Assembly: GCF_000429485.1 (NCBI RefSeq)
Contig: NZ_KE386909.1
Coordinates: 135,271-199,270, forward strand
DNA: 64,000 nucleotides
Direction of reading: 5' to 3'
Origin: Aliagarivorans marinus DSM 23064
GTDB taxonomy: Bacteria; Pseudomonadota; Gammaproteobacteria; Enterobacterales; Celerinatantimonadaceae
Below are positions 20,258 to 30,081 of this stretch, one piece after another. The notes beneath the pieces were generated by a model. It was not told the DNA's origin, made no database searches, and saw nothing but the letters and a program-made list of their open reading frames with translations. The stretch's first letter is position 1. Each line of letters begins with the position of its first letter. The position numbers and the translations under genes are program-made.

Positions 20258-21985
20258 TTAGTTAGCGGCCTGTTGTTGAATAAAGTTATCTACCAATGCT
20301 TCTACTTCTTGTGCAGTCGGTGCAGCCAAGGCTTGTTCGGCCATGCGCTGTACGTCGGCAAAGTTTGCATTGCGGATCAGTTTCTTCACGCGAGGAATCG
20401 AGATTGCGCTCATCGAGAATTCATCTAATCCCATACCCAGTAGCAACAGTGTTGCACGTTCGTCGCCAGCCAGCTCACCACACATGCCAGTCCACTTGCC
20501 TGCGGCGTGCGAGGCATCGATAACTTGCTTGATTAGAGTAAGAACTGCTGGAGACAGCGGGTTGTATAACTTAGAGATTAACTCATTACCACGGTCTACG
20601 GCTAGTGTGTATTGGGTTAAATCGTTGGTACCAATACTAAAGAACTCAACTTCTTTGATTAAGTGGTGGGCAATTGCAGCTGCAGCTGGTGTTTCAACCA
20701 TGATGCCCACTTCAACGTTCTCATCGAAGGCTACGCCTTCATCACGCAGTTGTTGCTTCAGTGTTTCCAGTACGTCTTTAAGCTGACGGATCTCTTCAAC
20801 AGAGATAATCATAGGGAACATGATGCGAACTTTGCCGAAGGCAGAGGCGCGTAGCAGGGCACGCAGCTGGGTGTTCATGATCTCTTCACGGTCGAAGAAG
20901 ATACGCACTGCACGCCAACCCAGGAATGGGTTCATCTCTTTTGGCAGGTCCAGGTAAGGCAGGTCTTTGTCACCACCGATATCCATGGTACGGATAATCA
21001 CTGGCTGGCCTTGCATGGCTTCAACAACTTCTTTGTAGGCGTTGAACTGCTCGTCTTCGGTTGGCAGCGAGTCACGGTCCATAAACAGGAACTCGGTGCG
21101 GTATAGACCTACGCCTTCTGCGCCGTTGCGGTGAGCGCCGTCAACATCTTTGATGGTACCGATGTTTGAGCATACTTCAGCGTGGTGGCCGTCCAGGGTT
21201 ACGGCTGGTAGGTCTTTAAGCTTCGCCAGCTCAGCCTTTTCATCGTTGTAGGCTTGTTGGCGCTGCTTGTAAGTATTCAGTTGGTCTTCGCTTGGGTTAA
21301 TCACAACTTCGTTGTTGATGGCATCCAAAACGATGATGTCGCCGCTTTTCACTTGTTGAGTGATGTCGTTTGTACCTACGATGGCTGGAAGCTCCAAAGA
21401 GCGCGCCATAATCGAGGTGTGCGAGGTGCGGCCGCCGATGTCGGTGATAAAGCCCAGAACTTTGTCCAGGTTGATTTGCGCGGTCTCCGACGGGGTCAGG
21501 TCGTTGGCAATCAGGATCACTTCTTCGGTGATGGTGCTCAGAGATACGATCTCCAGGCCCAGGATGTTTTTAACCAGACGCGAGCCGATGTCACGGAAGT
21601 CAGTGGCACGTTCACGCAGGTAAGGGTCGTCCAGTTCAGACAGCATTTGCGCGTTCTGCTCAATCACGGTGTTCACCGCGTTGTCGGCAGACAGCAGCTG
21701 TTCTTTGATACAGGCTACGATTTCTTCTTCGAGCTCTTCATCTTCCAAAAGCATGATGTGGCCTTCGAAGATGGCTTCTTTCTCTTCACCGAAGGTTTTG
21801 CCGGCCATTACCTTGATCTCTTCAAGTTGGCTAGCGGTGGTGCTGCGACCATCGAGGAAGCGTTGGATCTCGCTGTCGATTTGCTCAGCAGAGATGTTCG
21901 CTTGGTTGATTACTACTTCTTGCTCTGCAAGCAGCAGGGCTTTACCAAACGAGATGCCTGGCGATGCCAGAATACCTGAAATCAT
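20258..21985 (-). CDS. ptsI: PTS enzyme I, phosphoenolpyruvate-protein phosphotransferase
   Basis: Enzyme I (575 aa, same length as E. coli) takes phosphate from PEP on His189, in [22 protein letters not shown], and passes it to HPr. The C-terminal PEP-binding barrel shows [29 protein letters not shown] and the catalytic cysteine region GMCGELAGD. It lies between ptsH and crr, with 49 and 45 bases to its neighbours. No defects. Confidence 0.98.
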   Translation of the reverse strand: MISGILASPGISFGKALLLAEQEVVINQANISAEQIDSEIQRFLDGRSTTASQLEEIKVMAGKTFGEEKEAIFEGHIMLLEDEELEEEIVACIKEQLLSADNAVNTVIEQNAQMLSELDDPYLRERATDFRDIGSRLVKNILGLEIVSLSTITEEVILIANDLTPSETAQINLDKVLGFITDIGGRTSHTSIMARSLELPAIVGTNDITQQVKSGDIIVLDAINNEVVINPSEDQLNTYKQRQQAYNDEKAELAKLKDLPAVTLDGHHAEVCSNIGTIKDVDGAHRNGAEGVGLYRTEFLFMDRDSLPTEDEQFNAYKEVVEAMQGQPVIIRTMDIGGDKDLPYLDLPKEMNPFLGWRAVRIFFDREEIMNTQLRALLRASAFGKVRIMFPMIISVEEIRQLKDVLETLKQQLRDEGVAFDENVEVGIMVETPAAAAIAHHLIKEVEFFSIGTNDLTQYTLAVDRGNELISKLYNPLSPAVLTLIKQVIDASHAAGKWTGMCGELAGDERATLLLLGMGLDEFSMSAISIPRVKKLIRNANFADVQRMAEQALAAPTAQEVEALVDNFIQQQAAN

Positions 21986-22034
21986 AACCTGTACCTATCT
22001 GTTAATTCGTTTAAAGACTTTGGGGGAGAGGGGC

Positions 22035-22292
22035 TTATTCCAACTCGTCCATCAGAGCAACCAGGGTTTCAACCGCTTTTTGCTCGTCTTCGCCTTCAGC
22101 GCGAATAACAACAGTGGTGCCTTTGGTCAGGCCTAGAGTCTGCAGCTTGAACAGGCTCTTAGCGCTGGCTGATTTGCCGTTGCTTTCAACGGTGATGTTT
22201 GCAGAGAAGGCTTTAGCTTCTTTAACAAACTGAGCAGCTGGGCGGGTGTGCAGACCATTTTCTGCAGTAATGACAACACTCTTCTCGAACAT
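22035..22292 (-). CDS. ptsH: PTS phosphocarrier HPr
   Basis: HPr (85 aa) carries phosphate on His15 ([13 protein letters not shown]) between enzyme I and the EIIA proteins. Ser46 lies in ASAKSLFKL. The ribosome site AAGGAA precedes the ATG on the minus strand. It is the promoter-proximal gene of the pts operon; the 397-base gap before it holds repeated palindromic boxes and the cysK terminator. Confidence 0.98.
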   Translation of the reverse strand: MFEKSVVITAENGLHTRPAAQFVKEAKAFSANITVESNGKSASAKSLFKLQTLGLTKGTTVVIRAEGEDEQKAVETLVALMDELE

Positions 22293-22417
22293 GTGTGCAT
22301 TCCTTATTAGTGAATTAGCTATAAGCTTAGACGCTTAAAGTTAGTACGTTCGACCGGGACCTTAGCTCAAATCTTGTCATCAAAATTTAACCTAAATCAA
22401 CAAATCTCGGCCGTACG

Positions 22418-22432
22418 CCAATGATACATTGG
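22418..22432. promoter_or_regulatory. Inverted repeat CCAATG-ATA-CATTGG upstream of ptsH
   Basis: A perfect six-base inverted repeat with a three-base centre. It contains AATGATACAT, also found at 22513-22522, and resembles AATGTTACATTG at 22523-22534. It lies about 130 bases upstream of ptsH and may be a regulator site. I cannot name the regulator. Confidence 0.4.
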
Positions 22433-22514
22433 TGAAATCTTGCGTGTTTCGCCAAAAATCTCTTTATTAACAGCGCTTTAAAGATATTTCACGATAAAAA
22501 CTATGTCTCAGGAA

Positions 22515-22531
22515 TGATACATAATGTTACA
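22515..22531. promoter_or_regulatory. Palindromic box TGATACATAATGTTACA upstream of ptsH
   Basis: A 17-base imperfect palindrome of the form TGWWACATWATGTWWCA. Its two halves are the second and third copies of the AATGWTACAT element in this gap. It lies about 225 bases upstream of ptsH. The rest of the gap is AT-rich with no ORF I would support. Confidence 0.4.
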
Positions 22532-22642
22532 TTGAGAAACATTTCACAGCGCCCTTTTGACGGGGTGGAGTATAGGTATTTCTCAACTCCTGCTCAATAC
22601 TTTCGATGTTATTTATAGTAAAAAATTAAGTTTGGTGCGCAT

Positions 22643-22669
22643 AAAAAAGCAGCACTGGGTGCTGCTTTT
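22643..22669 (-). terminator. Terminator of cysK
   Basis: On the minus strand AAAAGCAGCAC-CCA-GTGCTGCTTTT is a perfect long stem running into further T residues, 20 bases beyond the cysK stop. Confidence 0.93.
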
Positions 22670-22689
22670 GTGTTCGTTCTGTGCGGTGA

Positions 22690-23658
22690 TTACTGAACGG
22701 TTTCTTGGTCAGTAAAGATGTTAGCGAACAGCGCACTACTTAGGTAACGCTCGCCCGAGCTAGGTAGAATCACTACGATGTTCTTATCGGCGTACTCTGG
22801 CTTAGCGGCGATACGGTTAGCCGCCACCACTGCGGCACCTGAAGAGATACCGGCCAGGATGCCTTCTTCTTCCATCAGACGCTGCGCCATCTCGATGGCG
22901 TCGTCGTTGCTAACTTGCTCAACCGCGTCAACCATTTCAAGGTCCAGGTTACCCGGGATGAAGCCGGCACCGATACCTTGGATCTTATGTGGACCCGGGG
23001 TGAGGTCTTCACCGGCTTTCGCCTGAGTGATTACTGGCGAGTCGGTAGGCTCTACCGCAACACTGGTAATCGCTTTGCCTTTTTCCAGTTTGATGTAGCG
23101 GCTCACACCGGTGATGGTACCGCCGGTACCTACGCCGGCTACAAATACGTCGATCTCGCCGTCAGTGTCTTCCCAGATCTCTGGGCCAGTGGTTTGCACG
23201 TGGATCTCTGGGTTGGCGGGGTTGTCGAACTGCTGCAGCAACACGTACTTGTCTGGGTCGCTGGCTTGGATCTCTTCAGCTTTCTGAATCGCGCCTTTCA
23301 TGCCCTTGGCGCCTTCGGTCAGTACCAGGTTTGCGCCCAGTGCTTTAAGCAGCTTACGACGCTCCAAGCTCATGGTGTTCGGCATGGTCAGGGTGATGGG
23401 GTAGCCACGAGACGCTGCAACAAAGGCCAGCGCAATACCGGTGTTACCACTGGTTGGCTCGATCAGCTCTTTGCCTTCGCTTAGCAGGCCCTTTTTCTCA
23501 GCATCCCACACCATGTTAGCGCCAATACGGCATTTTACGCTAAAGCTTGGGTTACGTGCTTCGACCTTAGCTAGTACCTTACCGTTGCTTACTCGGTTCA
23601 GGCGTACCAGTGGCGTGCGGCCAATGGTCAATGAATTGTCTTCGTAGATTTTTCCCAT
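22690..23658 (-). CDS. cysK: Cysteine synthase A (O-acetylserine sulfhydrylase)
   Basis: CysK (322 aa) is a PLP enzyme that makes L-cysteine from O-acetylserine and sulfide. The PLP lysine is Lys42 in [14 protein letters not shown]. The substrate loop [13 protein letters not shown] and the phosphate-binding [14 protein letters not shown] are present. Length and sequence agree with the CysK rather than the CysM subtype. It is monocistronic with its own terminator; cysZ, for sulfate entry, lies 2 kb away. Confidence 0.97.
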   Translation of the reverse strand: MGKIYEDNSLTIGRTPLVRLNRVSNGKVLAKVEARNPSFSVKCRIGANMVWDAEKKGLLSEGKELIEPTSGNTGIALAFVAASRGYPITLTMPNTMSLERRKLLKALGANLVLTEGAKGMKGAIQKAEEIQASDPDKYVLLQQFDNPANPEIHVQTTGPEIWEDTDGEIDVFVAGVGTGGTITGVSRYIKLEKGKAITSVAVEPTDSPVITQAKAGEDLTPGPHKIQGIGAGFIPGNLDLEMVDAVEQVSNDDAIEMAQRLMEEEGILAGISSGAAVVAANRIAAKPEYADKNIVVILPSSGERYLSSALFANIFTDQETVQ

Positions 23659-23925
23659 GACGTATCCTTTATTCCTTTACTTGAGGAAGGTTCAATAAGA
23701 CCAGCGGGTCTGTTTACAGTACCTAGCTTAACTATCTGATTTCTAGGTTGAAGTAACGAATTTTCATAGCTTATGTGATTAGGTGATATGACCTTGAATT
23801 TGCCGCTTTTGTTGTGACTCAATGCGCAAATTCTTTGCTGAGCAAACTAATATTAGCTAAAAGCTCTGGAAAAGAAGAACTTAGTCGGTTGAGATCGACA
23901 AGCAGCATTTACCCAGGGAGGGGTT

Positions 23926-25392
23926 ATGAGTTTCAACATCCATCTGTTGCTCGCGATGGCGCTTTTTTCGATCTACGGCGTACAGGTATGCCCGTTCTTA
24001 GAGACCCAGAGCGTTAGCCAGTTGCTATCGCCGATTGTGATTGCCTTTGCATTGATTGCGCTGTGCCGGGCTCGTTTTCAGCGTTGGGTTGAGCAAGCTC
24101 GCGTGGAGCGCCGTCTGCAACGTAGTTTTGTCCTGTATATCGGGCTGTTTGCTGGCGCTGGTGTGCTGATCGCAACGGTAAATGGCGTCGGCTATGGTGC
24201 GCCATGGCACTCTAACGCCAAGGTGATTCTCGGCATGCTCTGTCTTGGTTATTTTATTGCGTGTGACCAGGTGCTCGGTTTTCAGCTGCAGCAAGCCAGA
24301 ATGCTTAAGCAGCAGCAGCAGCAACAGCACCTGCCATTGATCCCACCGCTGGGCTCGTTTGTGCAGCAGTTTATCGGCTTCTCGCTATGTTCGTCGCTGG
24401 TGATGGCCTCGCTAGTGTTTTTGGTGGTGAACAAGGACCTCGACTGGCTGGTAATGGTGGGTAGCGAGCGATACCCATTGGCACAGGCTCAGCGTTACAT
24501 CGTCACCGAGATTGGCTTTGTGACCGCGGTTATTCTGGGTTACGTGATGCGGGTTATTTACAGCTATTCGCGGGTGCTTAAACACCTCCTTCAAGAGCAG
24601 CAGCAGGTAATGAGCGCGGTGGGCAACGGCCATTTAAACGACCAAGTGACCGTGAGCCGCAGTGACGAGTTTGGCGTGATCGCCGATCAAACCAATCAGA
24701 TGATTGCCAGTTTGGCCACCAGCCGCCAAGCGCTGACTCAAACCCGCGACATCGCCATCCTCAGCTTGGCCTCTTTGGCTGAGACCCGTGACAACGAAAC
24801 AGGTGCGCACATTCTGCGCACCCAGCACTATGTCAAAACGCTGGCTACCCATCTCAGTCAATTGCCGCAGTACCAGCAGGAGTTAACGCCTGACAACATC
24901 GAGCTTATCTATAAGTCGGCACCGCTGCACGATGTGGGCAAGGTCGGGATACCCGATGCGGTACTGCTCAAGCCCGGTAAACTCGATGACGAGGAGTGGG
25001 CCATCATGCGTCAGCACCCACAGATTGGCGCCGATGCCCTCGAGCAAGCCGAGTTGCAGTTCAGCGAGCGAGACACCGCCTTCTTGCGCTACGCCAAAGA
25101 GATCTCGCTCTATCACCACGAACGTTGGGACGGCAAGGGTTATCCCCAAGGCTTAATCGCTGAAGTCATTCCCTTGAGTGCCCGGCTGATGGCATTGGCC
25201 GACGTTTACGACGCACTGATCTCCAAGCGGGTGTACAAGCCGGCGTTCTCCCACGATAAGGCCAAGGCCATTATCTTAGAGGGGGAGGGGAATCACTTTG
25301 ACCCAGCGATCGTGCAAGCCTTTGTGGCCTGCGAACAGCAGTTTGTTGAGATCGCCAAACGCTTCCAAGACGGCGCCCACGTTGCCGCGTGA
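23926..25392 (+). CDS. Membrane HD-GYP domain protein, probable cyclic-di-GMP phosphodiesterase
   Basis: This 488-aa protein has several N-terminal hydrophobic segments (about residues 5-45, 60-85, 95-115, 145-170, 195-215). A HAMP-like linker follows (SAVGNGHLNDQVTVSRSDEFGVIADQTNQMIASL), then a full HD-GYP domain from about residue 285. The HD pair is His335-Asp336 (APLHDVGKVGIPD), and the second motif is HHERWDGKGYPQGL at 397-407. Such domains hydrolyse cyclic-di-GMP, and all metal ligands I can check are present. A run of seven glutamines (LKQQQQQQQH-like, ~residue 128) links two membrane parts. The ribosome site GGGAGGGG precedes the ATG. Signal sensed unknown. Confidence 0.9.
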   Translation: MSFNIHLLLAMALFSIYGVQVCPFLETQSVSQLLSPIVIAFALIALCRARFQRWVEQARVERRLQRSFVLYIGLFAGAGVLIATVNGVGYGAPWHSNAKVILGMLCLGYFIACDQVLGFQLQQARMLKQQQQQQHLPLIPPLGSFVQQFIGFSLCSSLVMASLVFLVVNKDLDWLVMVGSERYPLAQAQRYIVTEIGFVTAVILGYVMRVIYSYSRVLKHLLQEQQQVMSAVGNGHLNDQVTVSRSDEFGVIADQTNQMIASLATSRQALTQTRDIAILSLASLAETRDNETGAHILRTQHYVKTLATHLSQLPQYQQELTPDNIELIYKSAPLHDVGKVGIPDAVLLKPGKLDDEEWAIMRQHPQIGADALEQAELQFSERDTAFLRYAKEISLYHHERWDGKGYPQGLIAEVIPLSARLMALADVYDALISKRVYKPAFSHDKAKAIILEGEGNHFDPAIVQAFVACEQQFVEIAKRFQDGAHVAA

Positions 25393-25411
25393 GCACCAGA
25401 GTCTGTGCAAG

Positions 25412-25732
25412 TTATTGGGTGTAGGCCACCGCTGATACCCGATAGATATCCCGTTTGCGATTAAGGGTGGTGATGTGAAGCGTGTAGTGACTGGCTTGCT
25501 GCTCAGTCACCCACTGCCGGGCACTGTGCTTGGCCCCTTCTAGGCTGACAGTGTCTCGGAACTGCTTCTTGGCGATACGGTTTAGCTCCAGGCTCTTGGC
25601 TTGTTGGTAGGAGATCTGCTCGGCGGCAGAAGCCATCGCCGCTGGCAGGCTCAGCCCTGCAAGCAAAAGAGCCAAAAACGCCAGTAGCGCGGTGTGTTTC
25701 CAATCGATTATTAGTGGTAATCCCCGAATCAT
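25412..25732 (-). CDS. Small exported protein of unknown function
   Basis: This 106-aa protein has a strong signal peptide: a hydrophobic core (ALLAFLALLLAGLSLPAAMA) ending ASA|AEQ. The mature part of about 70 residues is basic and contains KQFRDTVSLEGAKHSARQW and a final beta-rich stretch (HYTLHITTLNRKRDIYRVSAVAY). It starts 25 bases after cysZ and is likely cotranscribed with it; it is convergent with the HD-GYP gene. I do not recognise a family. Confidence 0.65.
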   Translation of the reverse strand: MIRGLPLIIDWKHTALLAFLALLLAGLSLPAAMASAAEQISYQQAKSLELNRIAKKQFRDTVSLEGAKHSARQWVTEQQASHYTLHITTLNRKRDIYRVSAVAYTQ

Positions 25733-25757
25733 GTGTGGCCTCCCCGGGGATATCCCC

Positions 25758-26540
25758 TTAGCTGGCTATGTCGTCGCGCGATATGCTGTTCGCGACATGT
25801 TGTGGGCGATAGTGCTCAACCCAGATGGCGGTGGCGGCCGCTACTGCAATGGGCATCACCAGTATGTTCACCAAGGGCACTGAGCTTAGTAGCACCACCA
25901 CGGCACCAAAACCTAGATTACGTAGCCGGTCCTGCTTGAGTTCATCGCGCATGTTGGCGAAGGCCACCTTGTGGTTGTCGAAGGGATAATCGATGTATTG
26001 AATCGCCATCATCCAGGCGGTGAACAAAAACCACAGCAGCGGCGCGATGGTTTGACCCACCGCTGGAATTAAAAACAGCAGCAGTAGCCCCAGTGCTTTG
26101 GGTAACCAGTACCATAGCTTTTGCCATTCGCGCTTTAGAATACGTGGCAGGTCTTTCATCACGGCCCAGATGGTGGTGTCGCCGAGGTTCTCGCCGCTTA
26201 GGCTGGCTTCCACTTTTTCTGCCAACAGGCCGTTAAAGGGTGCGGCGATCCAGTTGGCGAGTATTCCAAAGCTAAAGCCGGTTAACAGCAGCACTGTGGC
26301 GGTAATTAGCGGCCATAACAACCACTTAAGCCAAGACAGCCATGAGGGCAGCTCTGCCAAGATCTGGTCAATCCAGGCTCCGAGGTTGTAGAAGATATAG
26401 ATATACAGCCCGAAAAATAGCAGCAGGTTAACCAGCAAGGGCAGCACCACAAAGGGCCGGATCCCCGGCTGCTTGATGATGTTTAGTCCTTGAAAAAAAT
26501 AGCTAATTCCGCTTTTTGAGGCAATTTGTTTGTGGTTCAT
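25758..26540 (-). CDS. cysZ: Sulfate transporter CysZ
   Basis: CysZ (260 aa) is an inner membrane protein that admits sulfate for cysteine synthesis. It starts with the family sequence (SGISYFFQGLNIIKQPGIRPFVVLPLLVN). The membrane segments and the conserved LPRILKREWQKLWYWLP and MAIQYIDYPFDNHKVAF regions are present. It is divergent from smc, with 95 bases between starts. A small exported protein gene follows in the same direction. Confidence 0.95.
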   Translation of the reverse strand: MNHKQIASKSGISYFFQGLNIIKQPGIRPFVVLPLLVNLLLFFGLYIYIFYNLGAWIDQILAELPSWLSWLKWLLWPLITATVLLLTGFSFGILANWIAAPFNGLLAEKVEASLSGENLGDTTIWAVMKDLPRILKREWQKLWYWLPKALGLLLLFLIPAVGQTIAPLLWFLFTAWMMAIQYIDYPFDNHKVAFANMRDELKQDRLRNLGFGAVVVLLSSVPLVNILVMPIAVAAATAIWVEHYRPQHVANSISRDDIAS

Positions 26541-26635
26541 CGCTCATTCCTTGTGCCTTTATAGTGCGTCATATTACAAAGCGTCGTGAGCTTTGGTAAA
26601 GTGCTGTGCCAGCAAGAACTGATCAACAAGGCCCG

Positions 26636-29600
26636 ATGCGACTTAAGCAAATCCGTTTATCAGGATTTAAGTCTTTTGTAGAGACCACCAAAATCCCTTT
26701 CCCCACCGATATGACGGCGATTGTCGGGCCGAACGGCTGTGGCAAGTCGAACGTGATTGATGCGGTGCGCTGGGTATTGGGGGAGAGCAGCGCCCGCAAC
26801 CTGCGTGGCGATGCCATGACCGACGTGATCTTTAACGGCTCCACCCGCCGTGCGCCGGTGTTCAAAGCCTCGGTGGAGCTGGTGTTTGATAACCAACAGC
26901 AGCGCCTCGGCGGCGAGTACGCCAGCTATAGCGAGATTGCGGTACGTCGTGAGGTCACCCGCGAGGCTCAGAATACCTATTTCTTAAACGGCGCCAAGTG
27001 CCGTAAGAAAGATATCACCGACCTGTTCTTGGGCACCGGCCTCGGGCCGCGTAGCTACGCGATTATCGAGCAGGGGATGATCTCCCGACTCATCGAATCC
27101 AAGCCCCATGAACTGCGGGTGTTTATCGAAGAGGCCGCTGGAGTCTCCAAATACAAAGAGCGCCGCCGCGAAACCGAAAACCGCATCAAGCACACCGAAG
27201 AGAACCTGTCGCGCCTTAAAGACATCGAATTCGAACTGCAGCAGCAGGTCAATAAGCTAAAGACCCAGGCCTCGGCCGCGCGCCGCTATCGCGAGTACCG
27301 CGAGCGCCATCGCCAGCTAAAAGCACTGATCGCCCAACAAGAGCTGCAACGCCTCGACTACCAGTTGGATAACTTCGACAGCCTTATCGAGCAGCAGCAA
27401 GACCGCCAGCAGGCTCTGCAAACCGAGATTACCCAGTTGGAGAACCAACTGGCCTTGGCGGCGAATCAGATTGCCGACTCACAGGCTCAGGCCCAGCAGA
27501 GCCAGCAGCAATTGTTCGAGCTGAAAACCCAACTGGCCAAGCTGGAGCAACAGCAACGCTTCCACGCCCAGCAGCAGAGTCAGGCGGAAGAGCAGCGCGC
27601 TCAGCTCACCCAGCAACAGCAGCAAATCAGCGAGCAGTTGACTGAGCTCAACGAGCAAGCTGAAGAGCTGGCTATGGAGAGCGAACAGGCCGAAGAAGCG
27701 ATGCTGGTCGCCGAAGCCGCCATCGAAGAGCAGCAGCAGGCACTTGAGCAGCAACATGGTGCATCGCAAAGTGACAGTAGCCAGCTCGCGCAAACCCAAC
27801 AGCAGTGGCAACAGCTACAAAGCCAGCAGCAACAACTGGCGGCCAAGCGCCAACACTTTGCCCAGCTACAAGGGCGACATAGCCAACAAGTGGCACAGGT
27901 TGAGCAGCAGTTGGCCCAACTGCCTGCAGAGCAGCAGCACCGCCTCGAAGAGCTATTGCTGCAACAAGAAGAATCCCAGGCCCAGCTACTGGAGCTCGAA
28001 GAGCTTAAATTGGCCGAGCAGCAAACCCTGCAGCTGCAGCAAGCGCAAAGCGAGCAGGCCAAACAAGCGCTGGAGCAGCAGCGCCAAGCCCACCTGACCA
28101 TCAGCCTCAAGCTGGAGAATGTTGAACAGCTGCTGGCCAATGTGCCCTCGGCCGCCGACCAACCGCTGCGCGATGCCTTGTCCATCGACCCTAACTGGGC
28201 CAAGGCCTGTGATGCCATGCTGGGTCAGTGGCTGGAGGCGGAGTATGCCGATGAGCTGGCCGCTGAGCATGCGCTGGCACTGCGCAGCGCCCACGCCGAG
28301 CCTTTGCCGCGCGCCGAGCTGCTAGCAGGCTTGCCAACGCTGGCAGCACAAATCGATGGGGCCGACCTCAGTTACCTGTGCGGTGAAGTGATGCTGGTTG
28401 AGCAGCTCGAGCAGGCCTTTGCGCTGCGCCAGTATCTGCTCCCCCAGCAGTCCTTACTCACGCCACAGGGTGAGTGGCTGGGCCGCGATTGGCAGTGCCT
28501 GAACGTAGGGCAAGGCCGACCTGCGGTGATGAGTCTGCGCGCCGAGCAGCAACAGCTACAGACTGAGGTTGATGAAAGCGCAGCGTCGTTGACGACGGCA
28601 GAGCAACACTATCAGCAGCAACAGCAAGCATTGGAGCCGATTCAGCAGCAGTTGGATACACTCACCAGCAATATCGGCGGCCTGAATCAGCAGCTTAACC
28701 AGCTAAAGCTGGATGTCTCTTTAGAGCAGCAACAGCAACAGCAAGGTGCGCAGCGCGCCGAGCAACTGAACCAGCAGCTGGAACAGCTACACCTGCAACA
28801 GGCGGAAGACGAAGAGCAGCTATTGCAGTTAGAGGCCAGTGAGGAAGAGCTGCAGATCCAACTCTTGGAGCTAGAGCCGCAGCTGGCAGAGCTGCAGTCG
28901 CGCAGTGAACGCGCCCACAGTGCACTGCGCCAAGCCGAACAACAAGCGCAGGCGCTACAGCAGCAGTACCATCAAGCCCAGCTCAACGCTCAGCAGCTGG
29001 CCAGCCGCCAGCAACACCAGCAGCAAAGCCGTGCCCAGCTCGAGCAGCAGCTTGGCCAGCTCAATCAGCAGTTGGAGCGTCTCGCTACCCATCAACAGGT
29101 CGAAGACCCCGCCGAGGTGCAAGCGCAGATCGAAGAGATACTGGTGCAGTTGGTGGAAAGCGAAGAACAGCAACAACAGATCCAGGCTGAGCTGCTGAGC
29201 CATACCGAGGAGCAGCAACAGCAACAGGCACGCCTCAAAACCGCCCAGCAGCAGTTGGGCGAGGTCAATCAGCTCAATCAAGATCATCAGCTACAGCAGC
29301 AAAGCCTGCTGACCCGCCGTGGGGTTATTCTCGAGCAACTAGCCGAACAGGGCCAAGACTTAAAAAACCTCACCATGGACTTGCCTGAGGCCAGCCTTGA
29401 GCAGGACTACCACAAAGAGCTGGAGCAAGTAGACCAGCGCTTGCGTCGCTTGGGCGCGGTTAACCTGGCCGCGGAAGAAGAGTTTGAGACGCAGAATCAA
29501 CGCTACCAGGAGCTGGTTGGGCAGATCGCCGATCTGGAAGCGGCGTTGGAAGTGCTGGCCCAAGCCATCACCAAAATCGACAAGCAAACCCGGGCACGCT

Positions 29601-30061
29601 TCAGAGAAACCTTCGACAAGGTGGATGCTGATTTACGTCAACTGTTCCCGAAGGTATTCGGTGGCGGTACCGCGTGGTTGGAGCTGAGCTCAGAAGATCT
29701 GCTGGAGACCGGGGTGACCATTATGGCCCGGCCTCCGGGTAAGAAAAATGCCAGTATCAGCTTACTATCTGGCGGAGAAAAAGCCCTTACCGCACTGGCG
29801 CTGGTATTTGCTATATTCCGTCTTAATCCCGCACCATTTTGCATGCTCGACGAAGTCGATGCTCCGCTTGACGAAGTTAATGTAGGACGATTTGCTGATT
29901 TGGTGCATAGTATGTCTGATACGGTTCAGTTTATTTTCATCAGTCACAATAAGGTGACGATGGAGAAGGCCTCGCAGCTTGCTGGTGTTACCATGCAAGA
30001 GCCCGGGGTTTCACGATTGGTCGCTGTGGATATCGCGGAAGCGTTCGCCATGGTGGAATAG
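26636..30061 (+). CDS. smc: Chromosome partition protein Smc
   Basis: Smc (1141 aa) is the ATPase core of the condensin that organises chromosomes. The N-terminal Walker A is GPNGCGKSNVIDAVRWVLGE. Long coiled coils flank a hinge at about residues 500-620. The C-terminal head has the signature LSGGEKALTALALVFAIF and Walker B FCMLDEVDAPLDEVN. I chose the ATG at 26636 because MRLKQIRLSGFKSF is the family N-terminus; the longer in-frame start is not conserved-looking. The coiled coils are extraordinarily rich in glutamine. zipA follows 20 bases later. The Smc type indicates a lineage without MukB. Confidence 0.96.
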   Translation: MRLKQIRLSGFKSFVETTKIPFPTDMTAIVGPNGCGKSNVIDAVRWVLGESSARNLRGDAMTDVIFNGSTRRAPVFKASVELVFDNQQQRLGGEYASYSEIAVRREVTREAQNTYFLNGAKCRKKDITDLFLGTGLGPRSYAIIEQGMISRLIESKPHELRVFIEEAAGVSKYKERRRETENRIKHTEENLSRLKDIEFELQQQVNKLKTQASAARRYREYRERHRQLKALIAQQELQRLDYQLDNFDSLIEQQQDRQQALQTEITQLENQLALAANQIADSQAQAQQSQQQLFELKTQLAKLEQQQRFHAQQQSQAEEQRAQLTQQQQQISEQLTELNEQAEELAMESEQAEEAMLVAEAAIEEQQQALEQQHGASQSDSSQLAQTQQQWQQLQSQQQQLAAKRQHFAQLQGRHSQQVAQVEQQLAQLPAEQQHRLEELLLQQEESQAQLLELEELKLAEQQTLQLQQAQSEQAKQALEQQRQAHLTISLKLENVEQLLANVPSAADQPLRDALSIDPNWAKACDAMLGQWLEAEYADELAAEHALALRSAHAEPLPRAELLAGLPTLAAQIDGADLSYLCGEVMLVEQLEQAFALRQYLLPQQSLLTPQGEWLGRDWQCLNVGQGRPAVMSLRAEQQQLQTEVDESAASLTTAEQHYQQQQQALEPIQQQLDTLTSNIGGLNQQLNQLKLDVSLEQQQQQQGAQRAEQLNQQLEQLHLQQAEDEEQLLQLEASEEELQIQLLELEPQLAELQSRSERAHSALRQAEQQAQALQQQYHQAQLNAQQLASRQQHQQQSRAQLEQQLGQLNQQLERLATHQQVEDPAEVQAQIEEILVQLVESEEQQQQIQAELLSHTEEQQQQQARLKTAQQQLGEVNQLNQDHQLQQQSLLTRRGVILEQLAEQGQDLKNLTMDLPEASLEQDYHKELEQVDQRLRRLGAVNLAAEEEFETQNQRYQELVGQIADLEAALEVLAQAITKIDKQTRARFRETFDKVDADLRQLFPKVFGGGTAWLELSSEDLLETGVTIMARPPGKKNASISLLSGGEKALTALALVFAIFRLNPAPFCMLDEVDAPLDEVNVGRFADLVHSMSDTVQFIFISHNKVTMEKASQLAGVTMQEPGVSRLVAVDIAEAFAMVE

Positions 30062-30081
30062 GATACAAAGAGAAGAATTAC

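Noticed and set aside
24310-24330. CAG/CAA trinucleotide run in the HD-GYP gene as a possible unstable repeat
   Set aside because: Short and interrupted, encodes a plausible Gln linker; no sign of frameshift.
27601-28218. A 205-aa Cys/Ser-rich frame opposite smc
   Set aside because: It is the complement of CAG/CAA-rich coiled-coil codons, which read as Cys/Leu/Ser runs; no ribosome site and no plausible protein.
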